A stretch of 64,000 bases of DNA, taken from Prorocentrum cordatum (taxonomy: Eukaryota; Sar; Dinophyceae; Prorocentrales; Prorocentraceae). Within the stretch, counting starts at the first letter, position 1. Each line of letters begins with the position of its first letter. The stretch lies in contig CAUYUJ010012669.1 in assembly GCA_963575745.1 (NCBI GenBank), positions 691,501 through 755,500 of the forward strand. Direction: 5' to 3'. Shown in pieces: positions 21,362 to 31,586 of the stretch. The position numbers and the translations under genes are program-made. The notes below the pieces were generated by a model. The model saw nothing but the letters and a program-made list of their open reading frames with translations. It had not been told where the DNA came from and did not search any database.

Positions 21362-21701
21362 TTGATGACGATGATGACGATGATGTTGATGGCGATGATG
21401 ATGACGTTGATTGTGAAATCGATGGTGATACCGATAGTGAGATCGATAATGAGACCGAATGTGAGATCGATTGTGAGATCGATTGTGAGATCGATAGTGA
21501 GATCGGTTGTGAGATCGATAGTCAGATCGATTGTGAGATCGATCGAGTGATATCGGTTGTGAGATCGATCGAGTGAGATCGATCGAGCGAGACCGGTAGT
21601 GATATCGATAGTGAGATCGATAGTGAGACCGATCGAGTGAGACGTTGGTTCCTCCCCCCCCGAACCTCCTTATCACCCACCCGAAGGGTGGTCGTATAGG
21701 T
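20246..21701 (-). repeat. S-family repeat, copy S3 (inverted)
   Basis: Reverse complement of S1/S2. The GC-rich tail comes first and is partly duplicated (20246-20420), then a long (GAT)n core with CCCGATGAT breaks, then GAGATCGAT-like units (about 21410-21640), ending GAACCTCCTTATCACCC...GTCGTATAGGT. The outermost tail with the CCTCCGAT end is missing, replaced by the GA microsatellite. Confidence 0.85.
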
Positions 21702-21868
21702 GTGTATATATATACATAAATAAATATATATATATATATATATATCCCGCGGGGCTCAAGAGGCCCTCCGCGAGGGCTGCAGCGAGCTGACTGTAAGACT
21801 ACACTGTGTCCTCACACTTTGGGCAGTGCCACCACTTGGTGCGTTCCGAACTCAGCGGGTGCTGAGCG

Positions 21869-23077
21869 ATGACTCAATGGTCTTCCTGGTCGTCCCGTGC
21901 TCAGCGCAGCCGCCGTCCACCTCCGAGTGGCGTCGCGACCCGTCGGGGAACTGGCACTGGAATTGGCCAGTCTCCAGCAGCGGGGCGCTCGACGGCAGCC
22001 AAGCAGTGGACGTGCCGTGGGTGCTCAGCCGTGTGCGCCACCAAGAACGCGGGCGCCTCCTGCGGGGTGCGCCGCACGTGGGCGGAGGCGGCTCGCTCAG
22101 CCGTCCCGCCCGGCCCAGTGGCTGCTCCGCCGCCGGCTCCGGCCCCGCCGACCGTGGCTGGGCAGCAGAGCTCGACTCGTGCGCGGCTGCAGGCCATCAC
22201 GGGCAGCCTCTCGAAGCTCCACGTGCCTCTCGAAGCCGCTCTGGAGCGGCCAGCCCGCCGCCGCCGCCGCCGCCGCCTGCCCAGGCTGCGGCGCCCGCGG
22301 CTGGCGACGCCTCGCAGCCCACTAAGGCGCAGGCCCCGGCTCGTGTGAAGTACCTCGAGGCCGCGCTGGCGGCCCTTCCGGCGGACGATCCCCTGTTCGC
22401 CGGGGAAAAGGTGGCTCTGGGGCAGCGCCTTGCGGAGGCCAAGCGCGCCGTACATGGCGTAGCCCATCGGCGCCCGCATCGACAGCGCGCGTGCGGCCTT
22501 CGAGCGCTCTCGCAGCCGCCAGGCCGAGGCTGCCCAAGCCGTGGGGGCAGCCCAGAAACTCCACCAGCTGGCTGCCGACGAGGTGGCTGCGCTCGAGGCG
22601 GAGCTGCAAGAGCTGCGACCGGCGGAGCGGGAGGCTACCGACGTGAGCTCGGCAGAGATGGAACATGCTCCGCCTGCGACGCCTTTCGACTGGGCGCACG
22701 CAGCCCTGAACACGATGATCGCGAACCTCGCAGCAGATTCGTGCGTGCACCCTGGCCACGTCGAGGCGGCCCACGCCCACGTGAAGCAGCCCTTCGACGG
22801 TTTCCGCCTGACGATCCAGCAGGCCGAGGCCACGCGGGCTGCTGCAGCCGGAACCGCGACCCAGCCTGCCGAGAGGCTTTACGTTGTGAAGTCTCCACCT
22901 GTTGCCCCGATGCCTGCGCAGGCCGGCGCTTTGGTGCGCCACCAGGGCAAACAGGCCCGGAAGGAGTTCATCACCGACTGGTTCACGAGGAAGAAGGTCA
23001 TCCGCACCTTTAGGAAGGATGGCAAGTCTGCGAGTGCGGGGTTTACAGCAGCCCCGGCTCCAACCTCCACACCGTGA
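21869..23077 (+). pseudogene. LINE-1 ORF1-like part: zinc finger and coiled coil
   Basis: One frame (21869-22348) holds a C-x2-C ... C-x2-C-like cluster in QWTCRGCSAVCATKN, resembling the zinc fingers that head dinoflagellate LINE proteins. A second frame carries VKYLEAALAALPADDPLFAG (about 22345-22440), and the first frame resumes at about 22470 with an Ala/Glu-rich probable coiled coil (LHQLAADEVAALEAELQEL) running to the stop at 23077. Two frameshifts therefore split what looks like one protein. A nucleic-acid-binding role is inferred from the zinc finger and position. The last codons overlap the start of the endonuclease frame by 4 bp. Confidence 0.6.
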
Positions 23078-24267
23078 CTACTGACACGTTGCCCTCGGCT
23101 GGCTCGAGCGGCTGCCCCACCTCATCGAGATGGGCGACTTCCGCTTTGCGCCTGGCCACGGGCAACGTGTGTACGCTGCGCCCGCACGAGGAGGCGGCCG
23201 CCGGCGTGCAGGTGAGCTGCCAACTGATGCTTGGCAAGGTCCAGATCTTCGAGCAGAGCTTCTTCGCAGATGACCTCGACATAGTGTTCATTCAAGAGGG
23301 TCGTGCACGCGCCGCCGAGGTGCGCCGCGGCCTGCACTACACCATGTATGTTGGCGCTTCCGACGAGGCCGGAGGCTTCGGATGCCAGGTTTGGATTCGC
23401 GACTCTGCCAAGTTTCGCGTCTCCTCCTATGCTGCGGTCTCTCCCAGGCTGTTCTGGGCGGCGGGCCGCACTCCAGAGGGCATTCCTCTTATCTTGGTGA
23501 GCGCGCGTGCGCCTCGAGAAGGAGCTGACCCTTGCGAGCGCGAGATGTTCTGGGACACCCTAGTCAAGCACGTCTTGGCGTTGAAGTCCCGGACCCCGTC
23601 CGCGAAGATATTCCTCGGCATTGACGCCAACGGTCGTGTTGGTGCACACTCGTTTGGGGTCACTGGCTCCCGTGAGGCCGATGCCTTCACCGCCAACGGC
23701 GCGGCCTTCGCAGCAGCGCTCCATGCGTTGCGCGTGGCAGCCTTCAACACCTTCGAATTCGATGTGGGGTGCACATGGAGATCCGGCAAAGGGCCTACCT
23801 CCCGCACCGACTATATTTGCGGCCCCCTGGACGACGTCAGCCGCGTGGCGTCTGCGTACGTGCCCTCGAACGTCCAGCTCTCCCTCACATCCCGGGAGGA
23901 TCGCAAAATGGTCATGGCCGTCACCAGCGTCGCCTCTTGCGTTGAACGTTGTCGCACGGCCACGCCCGCTTTCCGCGTCAACAAGTGGCTCCTGAACAGC
24001 CCCGAACACGTGCGTCGCTTCCGGCATGCCCTCGAGTCCTTGCAGGTTTCCGACCGCGTCCCCATCGACGACAGGGTGACCGCCTTCAACCAGCAGGTGC
24101 GTGATGCCGCGATGCGCGGGTTTGGGCCTCCTGCCGACCGGCCTCGGCAGCCGTGGATCACGCCCGACACGCGGCGCGTGCGCCGCGTGCTTGCGCCCTG
24201 CCGCAGGGTTGTCCACGCGGCGCGAGCGGCCGCCCGCACGGTGCACCTTCACATGGTATTCCTGTGA
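23074..24267 (+). CDS. LINE-1 endonuclease/exonuclease/phosphatase-family domain
   Basis: Open frame of 397 codons opening with a non-ATG codon, so it is probably an internal part of a larger polyprotein. Endonuclease landmarks in order: GNVCTL; FIQEG with the metal-binding Glu at residue 75; GIDANGRVG with Asp184 and Asn186; TSRTDYI with Asp246. The closing motif, normally D-H followed by a hydrophobic residue, reads EDRKMV, so the general-base His is Arg. In active elements this domain nicks target DNA to prime reverse transcription; this copy should be inactive. After residue 330 the frame runs into the linker before RT and stops at 24267, a frameshift relative to the RT part. Confidence 0.85.
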   Translation: MTTDTLPSAGSSGCPTSSRWATSALRLATGNVCTLRPHEEAAAGVQVSCQLMLGKVQIFEQSFFADDLDIVFIQEGRARAAEVRRGLHYTMYVGASDEAGGFGCQVWIRDSAKFRVSSYAAVSPRLFWAAGRTPEGIPLILVSARAPREGADPCEREMFWDTLVKHVLALKSRTPSAKIFLGIDANGRVGAHSFGVTGSREADAFTANGAAFAAALHALRVAAFNTFEFDVGCTWRSGKGPTSRTDYICGPLDDVSRVASAYVPSNVQLSLTSREDRKMVMAVTSVASCVERCRTATPAFRVNKWLLNSPEHVRRFRHALESLQVSDRVPIDDRVTAFNQQVRDAAMRGFGPPADRPRQPWITPDTRRVRRVLAPCRRVVHAARAAARTVHLHMVFL

Positions 24268-24345
24268 TGGGCTGCCCTCCGCCCTGCGCCCTTCCGGCCG
24301 CTCGCAGATGCTCAGCCGCGTCTCGGTTGGCACGCCCAGCGCGTA

Positions 24346-26033
24346 TTGCCACAGCTCAGCCGGCTGCGATGGCAGTGGCGACGCCTCCAGGCTATGGCAT
24401 GGCGCCTATGCCAGCAGCTCGCCTGCCTGTTGCGCCGTTTCGCCCATGTCGATCGCCAGCTGCATCTGGAGAGCCAGGCCGCCGAGGCGCAGGGTGCCGC
24501 GGCCCGAGGTGATTGGCGCGCTTCGTTTGGCATCGCGCGCGCGCTGGGCGGGCGCCTGGCCGGGGCTGCGGCGCACCCCGTGCTGCTCAAGAGCGGGTCC
24601 CTCTTCTCCAACGAGGCCGAGAGGCAGGCGAGGTGGCAGGAGCACTTCCGTGACGTTTTCAACGGCACATTCACCTCCACGGCCCGGCTGCAGGCGCTGC
24701 CCCTTGCCGCGCCCCTGGAGGCGCCAAGAATCCACGCGTCGGCAGATGCCGTCGGCGCGGCGGTCCGGCGCTTGGGCCGCAACAAAGGTGTCGGGCGAGA
24801 TGGCTTGCATGCGGAGTTTCTCGCTGCAGGTGGGCCTCCCCTCCACGAGCTGCTGGTTGTCCTTTGCCTAGATGTCGTGGACCACGATCGCTGGCCCTCG
24901 CAGCGGACTGGCGGTCGCATGCAAAACGTCCACAAGCGCAAGGGCCCGCTCGAAGACTGCGACGAGTCCAGAGGCATCGTGCTTGAGGACCACGCCGCGA
25001 AGGCCTTCAAGCAGATGCTGGGCGACTTGCTGAACGAGCCCTGCCGCCAGAACATGCCAGAAGCGCAGCGCGGAGCCGTCGCGGGCAAGGGTGCCGACTA
25101 CGCCGCCCACTGATAGTGCACTGCTTTATGGCGCATTGCGCGGCGCGCCACCTCTCATGCTTCGTGCGGCTCGTCGATCTGGTGAAGGCGCTCGACCGGG
25201 CCATTCGCGAGATCGCATTGGGGTGGCCGGCTGGCCTCGACGATCCCGAGAGTTATCGGCAGTCCCTTGGCTTGAATAGGGAGCAGGCCGGGTGGGTCGC
25301 GACGTGGGTGTCCAGGCACGGATGTTTGTTCATTGAGTGGGGCGTTTGTCCCAAAGTCATTAGGCTCCTTCCTCAAGAACATGCACGCGGCGTCATGGTT
25401 CTCCTATGGGGATGTGGACGTCGCCGTGCCCACGTTGATTTGCGGCCGCCAAGGCTGCCAGTTCGGGTCCATGATCTTCAGTGGCACCTTCTCGCTGGCC
25501 ATGGTACTTATCCGGGACGCCCTTCTGGAGCACGGCGTCGCGCTGCGCCTTCGCCCTGCGGGCGCCGCCCTATCTGGGCCGACCGCGACGAGGCCGAGTC
25601 CGGCGCGGGCGTCGAGCCCGACGGCGTTCCGGTGGTCGACGCCGCTTTCGTCGACGACGAGCGTTTCTTCCTGCTCGGCCGCAGCGCCGCGGATCTCGAC
25701 GAGGCCATCGAGACCGGAATCCAAACCATGTGCGAGATGCATGACCGCCGCAACCTCACCATCAGTTGGAAGGCCGGCAAGTCTGAGTGCTTCTTGGTGT
25801 GCCGGGGCCCTTCCGCCACGAAGTGCCTCCAGCGTCGGCGCGCGCTCGCCAATGGCGGCCTGGCTGTCGCATTCCGCGCCGTGGATGCGACGCTGCGCGT
25901 GGCCACGCAGCACCGCCACCTTGGAGGCGCCATCAGCGCGGACGGGAGCCTTGGAGCAGCCGCCCAGCATCTCCGCGCCACTCACCTTAAGCGCACGGGC
26001 CGATCGCGCGCAAGGTGTTCGGATCCTGCGTGA
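24346..26033 (+). pseudogene. LINE-1 reverse transcriptase (three frames)
   Basis: Frame one (24346-25113) gives the N-terminal RT region: RLGRNKGVGRDGLHAEFLAA, then the KRKGPLEDCDESRGIVL region and GAVAGKGADYAAH. Frame two (from 25116) carries motif A as LVDLVKALD, where the usual F-D is L-D. Frame three (25333 onward) supplies motif B, GRQGCQFGSMIFSG. Frame two resumes with the catalytic FVDD (25647-25658) and NLTISWKAGKSECFLV. All core RT motifs can be found in order but never in one frame. Product before decay: polymerase copying element RNA at a nicked target. Confidence 0.85.
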
Positions 26034-27002
26034 TCGAGCGCGATGTGAAGTTCCGATTCACGCAGTCGCTTATCCTGATCAGGTTGCTGTGCAACGCCCA
26101 CGCGGTCGTGCCCGCGCGCCGTTTTCCGATCGCCCTGAACGGCGTCTACATGAGCGCTGCGCCGCGTGGATGGCTCGCCGCGGAATGGGCCAACAGACCC
26201 AGACCATGCAGTCCGCTTCCGTCTCAAGCAACCCAGCGTCGATTGCTTGGTGATGCGCGGGCGCCTGCGCTATTTCGGCAGACTGGTGCGCTCGGCCCCC
26301 GCTGCTTTGACCGCCTTGCTGGCTGCTCGCCACAAGGGTGCCCCCCTTCCGTGGGTCGCCCTGCTGCTCGGCGACATGCGCAAGCTCCGGGAGTTGGTCG
26401 CTCTGCGTGCCCCGCTGGGCGACCCGGCGGCGGCGTCGAGTGAGTGGCGCGCTTTCGAATTGGAGTCTCCCGCCAGATGGGGCTCTGCCATCAACACGCT
26501 GTGCTCTGTAGATTCGCGCTGCGACCTCTCTGCCCCCAGCGCGACCGGAGGTGGCGACGCTCGGCCGTTTCCGCGCCCTCGATGCGAGCGCAGTCTTTCA
26601 TCTGCGCGTGCTCGGGACCAGCGCGTTCGCATCAAGCGCGGATGCGGTGCTTACAGCGCTGTTTCGCCCCTGCGGATGCCGCGCGCATGGCGCGCGGCAC
26701 TCGTCTTGGAAGCCGGCTGCGCCTGCCCAGCCACCTCTGCGATTCGGGAACGCAGGCAATGTTGGGACCGCATTCGTTTCAACCTGGCTCTCTTCCCCCC
26801 CCCCTGGCCTGCGAGGTGGAGGCCTTGGATAGCGCTGACAAGGAGCAGCGTCGAACTGCACAACGCCTCGGCCACTCTCACGCCCTGGCTTGCGGCCCGG
26901 CCCACCGCGCAAACGGCTCGGCGGTTGGACTCGCGCGCGCGCGTGGCCGCCCACTTGCAGCGCAGTATGTTTGAGACGCTTCGCGCACGCCTCGATGAGT
27001 AA
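26034..27002 (+). pseudogene. LINE-1 C-terminal region
   Basis: Continues after RT with a frame change. The frame 26166-27002 reads RFRLKQPSVDCLVMRGRLRY, typical of the thumb and post-RT region of such elements, then SSEWRAFELE and an Arg/Ala-rich tail ending at TAA 27000. I see no clear zinc knuckle. The tail from about 26500 may include a further frameshift. Confidence 0.55.
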
Positions 27003-27055
27003 TATATGTGTATATATATATGTATATGTATATATGTATGTGTATATATATATGT
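27003..27055. repeat. TA-rich microsatellite after LINE-1
   Basis: TATATATATGTATATGTAT-type repeat abutting the stop codon of LINE-1; it may have grown at the 3' junction. Confidence 0.85.
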
Positions 27056-28005
27056 ATGACGGCCGCAACCGCGCTGGACCAAAGCGCCCCGCGCGGGGGG
27101 GGGTCGCAACGCCCCCCGCGTCGCCCTCAGGAAATCGCGCAACGAGCGCGCGATGCGCGGCCGAGCGCTGCTGGCCCGCCCATGCCACCTGGAGCCGCTC
27201 AGGGCTGTCATGACCTTCGCGTTGGCGAGCAAGGGCAAAAAGGCAGTCGTTCCCTGCGACGGGTGGTGGCGCGCGCTAGCGTCGAGCAGGGTAGCCATTT
27301 TTGTCGCGGCGGTGGCGGAAGCATCCATATCTCTCGGCACGGTCAGTGCTTGGCTGCGCTTGGCTCTTCCTGTTCTTCTACGCCAAGTTCCGACCCGTGT
27401 CAGAGGTTGGGCCTGGAAGTGCCGGGGGCCGCGGGCCCGCCTAAACCCCCACTCCCTCCGGCCTGGGCGCGCCTTAATGCATGGATGGTCTTGCGTTTTC
27501 TTCAGTCGTCACCGCATATGCATTTGATGCGCAATTTTGGTCTGCATAACTGCGTCGTGGACTATTGGTGAAATCCATTGTCTTTGTATCATGTCAGTCT
27601 GCACTGCTTGAGGTTTTTCAGTGATAACACGTTCTCCTGCAACCGGGAATATCCGAGTTCGGCTCGCCCTGTTCTCCTCGCTGTGCTTACTTGTGCGGTA
27701 TTTGATATGATATCCCATTGGGCGTTCATGCCACACTGTGCATGCAAGTAAGTTGATCAATTTTGTGCTGGCGTTGGTGGCCGAAGCGCTGCTCAGAGGT
27801 GCGGCCTGGCAACAGAGGTGGCCAGCGCTGCGAGCGATGCTTTGTCTCGCTCGCGGTGTCGCAAGGCGTCTGTTATTTGCGATAGATGTCATGCCTCGCT
27901 TGAAGCCTCCAGGGGGTTGAGCGTTGTACAAAAAAAAGATACATGTGCGTGTATGCGGTGCAATCTAGATGATACAATCAAGGTGATGCAACGTAGGTAA
28001 CGCAA
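27056..28005. other. Unassigned stretch
   Basis: No gene recognised. Fairly balanced composition from 27500 on, with scattered short open frames (up to about 190 codons at 27008-27571) that begin in the TA repeat and lack any known domain. Confidence 0.5.
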
Positions 28006-28189
28006 GCCACGCGGCGCAGTCTATGCGTCGCAAAGCAACGCGAAGCAACGCAAAACAACGCAGCGCAACGCAATGCACAGCAACGCACAGCAAATCGATG
28101 CAAAACGATGCAAGGCAATGCGCGGAAATGCAACGCAATGCAACGCACAGCAAAGCAATGCAAGGCAATGCGGGGAGGCTGGAGAGATA

Positions 28190-28190
<1 letters not shown>
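28006..28190. repeat. GCAAN pentamer array, part 1
   Basis: Tandem GCAAC/GCAAA/GCAAT pentamers with slips, running up to the A homopolymer. Confidence 0.9.

Positions 28191-28241
<51 letters not shown>
28191..28241 (+). repeat. (A)51 homopolymer
   Basis: 51 uninterrupted A residues, the longest homopolymer in the window. No adjacent gene-like sequence suggests a retrocopy tail. Confidence 0.95.
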
Positions 28242-28242
<1 letters not shown>

Positions 28243-28589
28243 GTATGCAGGCCGGGCCCTGTTGCGTTGCATATATTGGGTTTCCGGCAGTAGTATGTTT
28301 TTCGTCGGGCCGTTTTTCGTCGGGTGGCGCCAAATTTGAAAAAGGGTGGAGCAAACTCTGAGAAACGATCCGCTCGCATTGCATTCCCAGGGCCATGAGT
28401 TGTGCAGATATCGTTGCGTTTTGGTTCTTCCCATCAGGTTTTGTTCGTTGTGGGGACATGGGATCCTTTGTGTCATTGGATTGCCGGCCCACAAGAGCGC
28501 GAGTTTCCCTACTCCTAACCGTTCTGTCCGCAGTGATTCCAGCCCTTGGTGCCTCCAGCCATTTCCAGCCTCCTTTCAAAGCAATGAGA
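28242..28589. other. Unique island inside the pentamer array
   Basis: About 350 bp without pentamers, no gene recognised. It contains a small direct repeat of TTTTTCGTCGGG. Confidence 0.55.
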
Positions 28590-29330
28590 AAGAAAGCTAC
28601 GCAAAGCATTGCAATGTAATGCAACACAGATCAACGCAACGCAAAGCAATGCAAAGCAACGCACAGCAATGCAAAGCAACGCAAAGCAATGCAAGTCATC
28701 AACGCAATGCGATGCAAAGTGATGCAACAAAGCAATGCAACGCAGCGCAACTCAATACAGCGCAGCGCAAAACAATGCAAAGCAACGCAAAGCAGTGCAA
28801 AACAATACAAAGCAACGCAAAGCAACGCAACGCAAAGCAATGCACAACAAAGCAACGCGTATCAATTACGGGCGACACGAAGCAACGCATTGCAATGCGA
28901 AGCAATGCAATGCGATTCAAAGCAAAGCAATGCAATTCAAAGCGATGCATAAAAATGCAACGCAGTGCTACGCAATGCAATAGACAGCAGTGCAAAGCAA
29001 AGTAAACCAGTGCGAAACAATGCGAAGTAATGCCATGCAAAGCAATGCAATGCAAAGCGATGCAAACACATGTAACGCAATGGTATGCAATGCAAGGCAC
29101 GCGCATGTAAATCAATGCATCGTAATGCATACAAAACAACGCATTGTAGCGCAGAGCCAAGCAATACAAAGCCTTTCGAAGCAAAGTAGCCCAATGCAAG
29201 CCAATGGGAAACACCGCAGTGCGATGCCAACATGTGCCAAGCAATGCGCAGCAATTGAAATCAACATCAAGCTACACAAAGCAGTGCCAAGCAACGCAGA
29301 GCACTGCCGAGAAACGCAGAGTGCGAGCCC
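28590..29330. repeat. GCAAN pentamer array, part 2
   Basis: About 700 bp of GCAAA/GCAAC/GCAAT pentamers that grow more degenerate toward 29300. Open frames on either strand read Gln/Asn/Ala/Lys or Cys/Leu/Phe repeats and are artefacts. Confidence 0.9.
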
Positions 29331-29449
29331 CGCACCGTCAACATCGTGACCAAAATGGTGTTCTGACGGACGGCGGCGCACGGGTGGCGACGGGCGTCCA
29401 CGAGCCAGCCCGACCGGCGCCAAGCCCCAGCTGCGAGTTTCGCACAACC

Positions 29450-29605
29450 AATTCAGGAGGAAAAGAAACACACATATACAAGTAGTTAATCGTCGATTCC
29501 CCAGAGCATATGGAAAAATATGGGAAGTGTGGGGGGACACAAAAACCAGAAAATATATGAAAATATGAGGAACCATGTTATTTGTGTATTCATTTCTGTG
29601 TCCCA
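29450..29605 (+). repeat. Dispersed repeat D, copy 1
   Basis: About 155 bp of AT-richer DNA matching 57272-57432: GAAACACACA near the start, TTAATCGTCGAT, GGAAAAATATGGGAAGTG, CCAGAAAAT and TTATTTGTGT near the end. The copy at 57 kb has partly inverted ends, suggesting a small TIR element. Confidence 0.75.
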
Positions 29606-30912
29606 GAGCCCCTTTTTTATCAGTGTCGTGACCGAAATGGCGCTGCGACGGGCGGTGGCGACGGGCGGCTACGCGCAGATGGGGGGTGGGGGGAGGGGGG
29701 AGGGCTTCTTAGAAGCACCCCTGCTTCTTAGAAGGTGCGGGCCTTGTCTGAAGACGTAAGGCCAGCGCCTTCTAAGAGGCAGTTTCCTGCTAAGATGCCC
29801 CCCCCCTCCCTCCACCCCCTTGGTGCGCGCCGCCAATGCGGGCGGCTGCGAGGCGGCGAAACCGGCAATCAGGCCCAGTTCCTTGTCAGACAAGTAAGAA
29901 CCTTTGGGTGCAAGCCATGCTTGGAAAAAAGAAGATGGGGGAAGCTGGACGATCGTGTTCACACTTTTGCATTTACCTCGCGCTCAACTGCGCGTCGAAT
30001 TTCTGTAGGTCGCCCCAGTTCGGCAGCATTGAAGATTCTGTTGGCGCTCGGAGAATTGCACGTCACGTTGTGAGCATTCGTATCGTTACGTTCGACTTGC
30101 TTGCGTCGAAAAGAGTTCCCGCTCGTGCGAGCGCGCTGTCCCGCAGTTATGCAGAGAGGCTGAAGTCTTTATCACTGCTCGCATTCGCCTTTACTTCCCC
30201 GCCTCTTCCTCCAATGATACGCCACGAACACAGACCCATTGTACGTTCTTAACTTCCCGCTCTGATGCCCATCGCCTTTTTATGCACATTGAATGTCGTG
30301 TGCGACGTTGCACTCTTGAGCGGCCTGGCTGTCGATACGCTGGTCTGCCTGGCCGAAGTCACCAGCGGTAGGCAGTTCGTTCATGCACCAGTGCATACAA
30401 GCATTTTGCAATACTTATGTTTGTCACCTTTTCCCCCAGGTGCCACAACTATGCTTCGCACCATGTCCCCTGACTCCCCCCTTATTCCCTCCTCCCATCC
30501 CTCAGACACCGCCTGCGATGATTGCTCGCCAGGGCGGAAAAAGTTGCCCGAGGGCAGCACAGAAGGCCGCCAACGACCCCACACAGGGCCTCGCCTCCAA
30601 GGCACCTGCATCGAGTCGAACGTAAGGGGGGGCATACCGAAAGGGGGGTGGTACGGAATCTGCTATACGCAGCCGGCGCATCCGGCGCCTGAAGGCGCCA
30701 GGAAGCCCAGCGACGTGAGCTGATTGACTACCCACCCCCCGTTGCTATCCTCCCCCACTCCTCCGACCCGACCACAGAACCGTCCGGGAGGCCGAAGCCT
30801 CGAGAGCCCAGGAGCGCGCACGTAAGCGCGATCGCTCTTGGGTGCGCCTGTCTCGCGCCGTCCTCTGTGGGGCTCAAAGCGGGCCTTGACATCGGGTATA
30901 GCTATGACCTCG

Positions 30913-30947
<35 letters not shown>

Positions 30948-31547
30948 GTCCGCTCACTTCCCTATTATATCCCTTCTTCCGCAACTGTATTGGCTCAGGT
31001 ATTGACTAAACGATAACAGTGCACTGCTAGCTGTGCAGTGCCCTGGAAAAGGAGTCCTACTCCTCGCCTCTACCTACGGACCCCGTATAGGAACGGCCCC
31101 TCGGCCGTCTCCCTATACACACACGGGTAAGGGGACCCGGTTAGTGGTAGGGCACCGGAGCCCCGAAATGGACCAGAGTCGCTAAACCAGGTCTGCCGTA
31201 GCTGCTGTTTTCCGGGTGGCGGCAGCTCCGGTGAGTGGACCGGGGCGGCGGGGGCCTCCCCCCGCATAAATCGCTAAACCAGGTCCCACTAGGCCCGGTT
31301 CTGCCAACGCCCGACTTGGGGCTGCCCTGGGTAGCGGTTCGGCAACAGAGGAGGCGCCTCGCGCTCCAAGGCTGCCTCCAAGGTGCCCCAAGACCCCCCC
31401 CCCGCCAATGACGGCTCGAGGGCGCCGTTTTCCCCTCTCGAGGCGCCTCGGGGGCTCCTTGGGGGATTGCGTGGGGCCTCCCGAGGGCATGTTGGGCGGC
31501 CGCCTGGGCCTCTGCAAGGCCGTCTTGGGCGCGATGGTCCTGCCGAG
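29606..31547. other. Unassigned stretch with (GT)n
   Basis: No gene recognised. It holds a second copy of a GTGACCRAAATGG...GGCGACGGGCG motif (29627-29675; first copy at 29344-29399) and a (GT)n run at 30915-30945. A 152-codon open frame at 30265-30723 has no recognisable domain. Confidence 0.5.
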
Positions 31548-31586
31548 CTCTCTCTCTCTCTCTGTCTCTCTCTCTCTCTCTCTCTC
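31548..31586. repeat. (CT)n microsatellite
   Basis: Near-perfect CT run with one TCTG break. Confidence 0.9.

Larger units (their letters stand above)
21869..27002 (+). mobile_element. LINE-1: decayed non-LTR retroelement
   Basis: The order is zinc-finger/coiled-coil ORF1-like segment, apurinic-type endonuclease, reverse transcriptase and a long C-terminal region, ending at the TAA at 27000-27002 just before a TA microsatellite. Endonuclease-then-RT order without long terminal repeats places it among non-LTR elements. At least five frame changes interrupt it, so it cannot make an intact protein. The 5' limit is uncertain and may lie nearer 21750. Confidence 0.85.

Noticed and set aside
17163-21701. 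Poly-His, poly-Ser and poly-Met frames of 200-500 codons
   Set aside because: Direct translation of (CAT)n/(GAT)n cores of the S repeats.
28191-28241. Poly(A) tail of a processed retrogene
   Set aside because: Upstream DNA is the GCAAN array, not gene-like, and no flanking duplication is visible.
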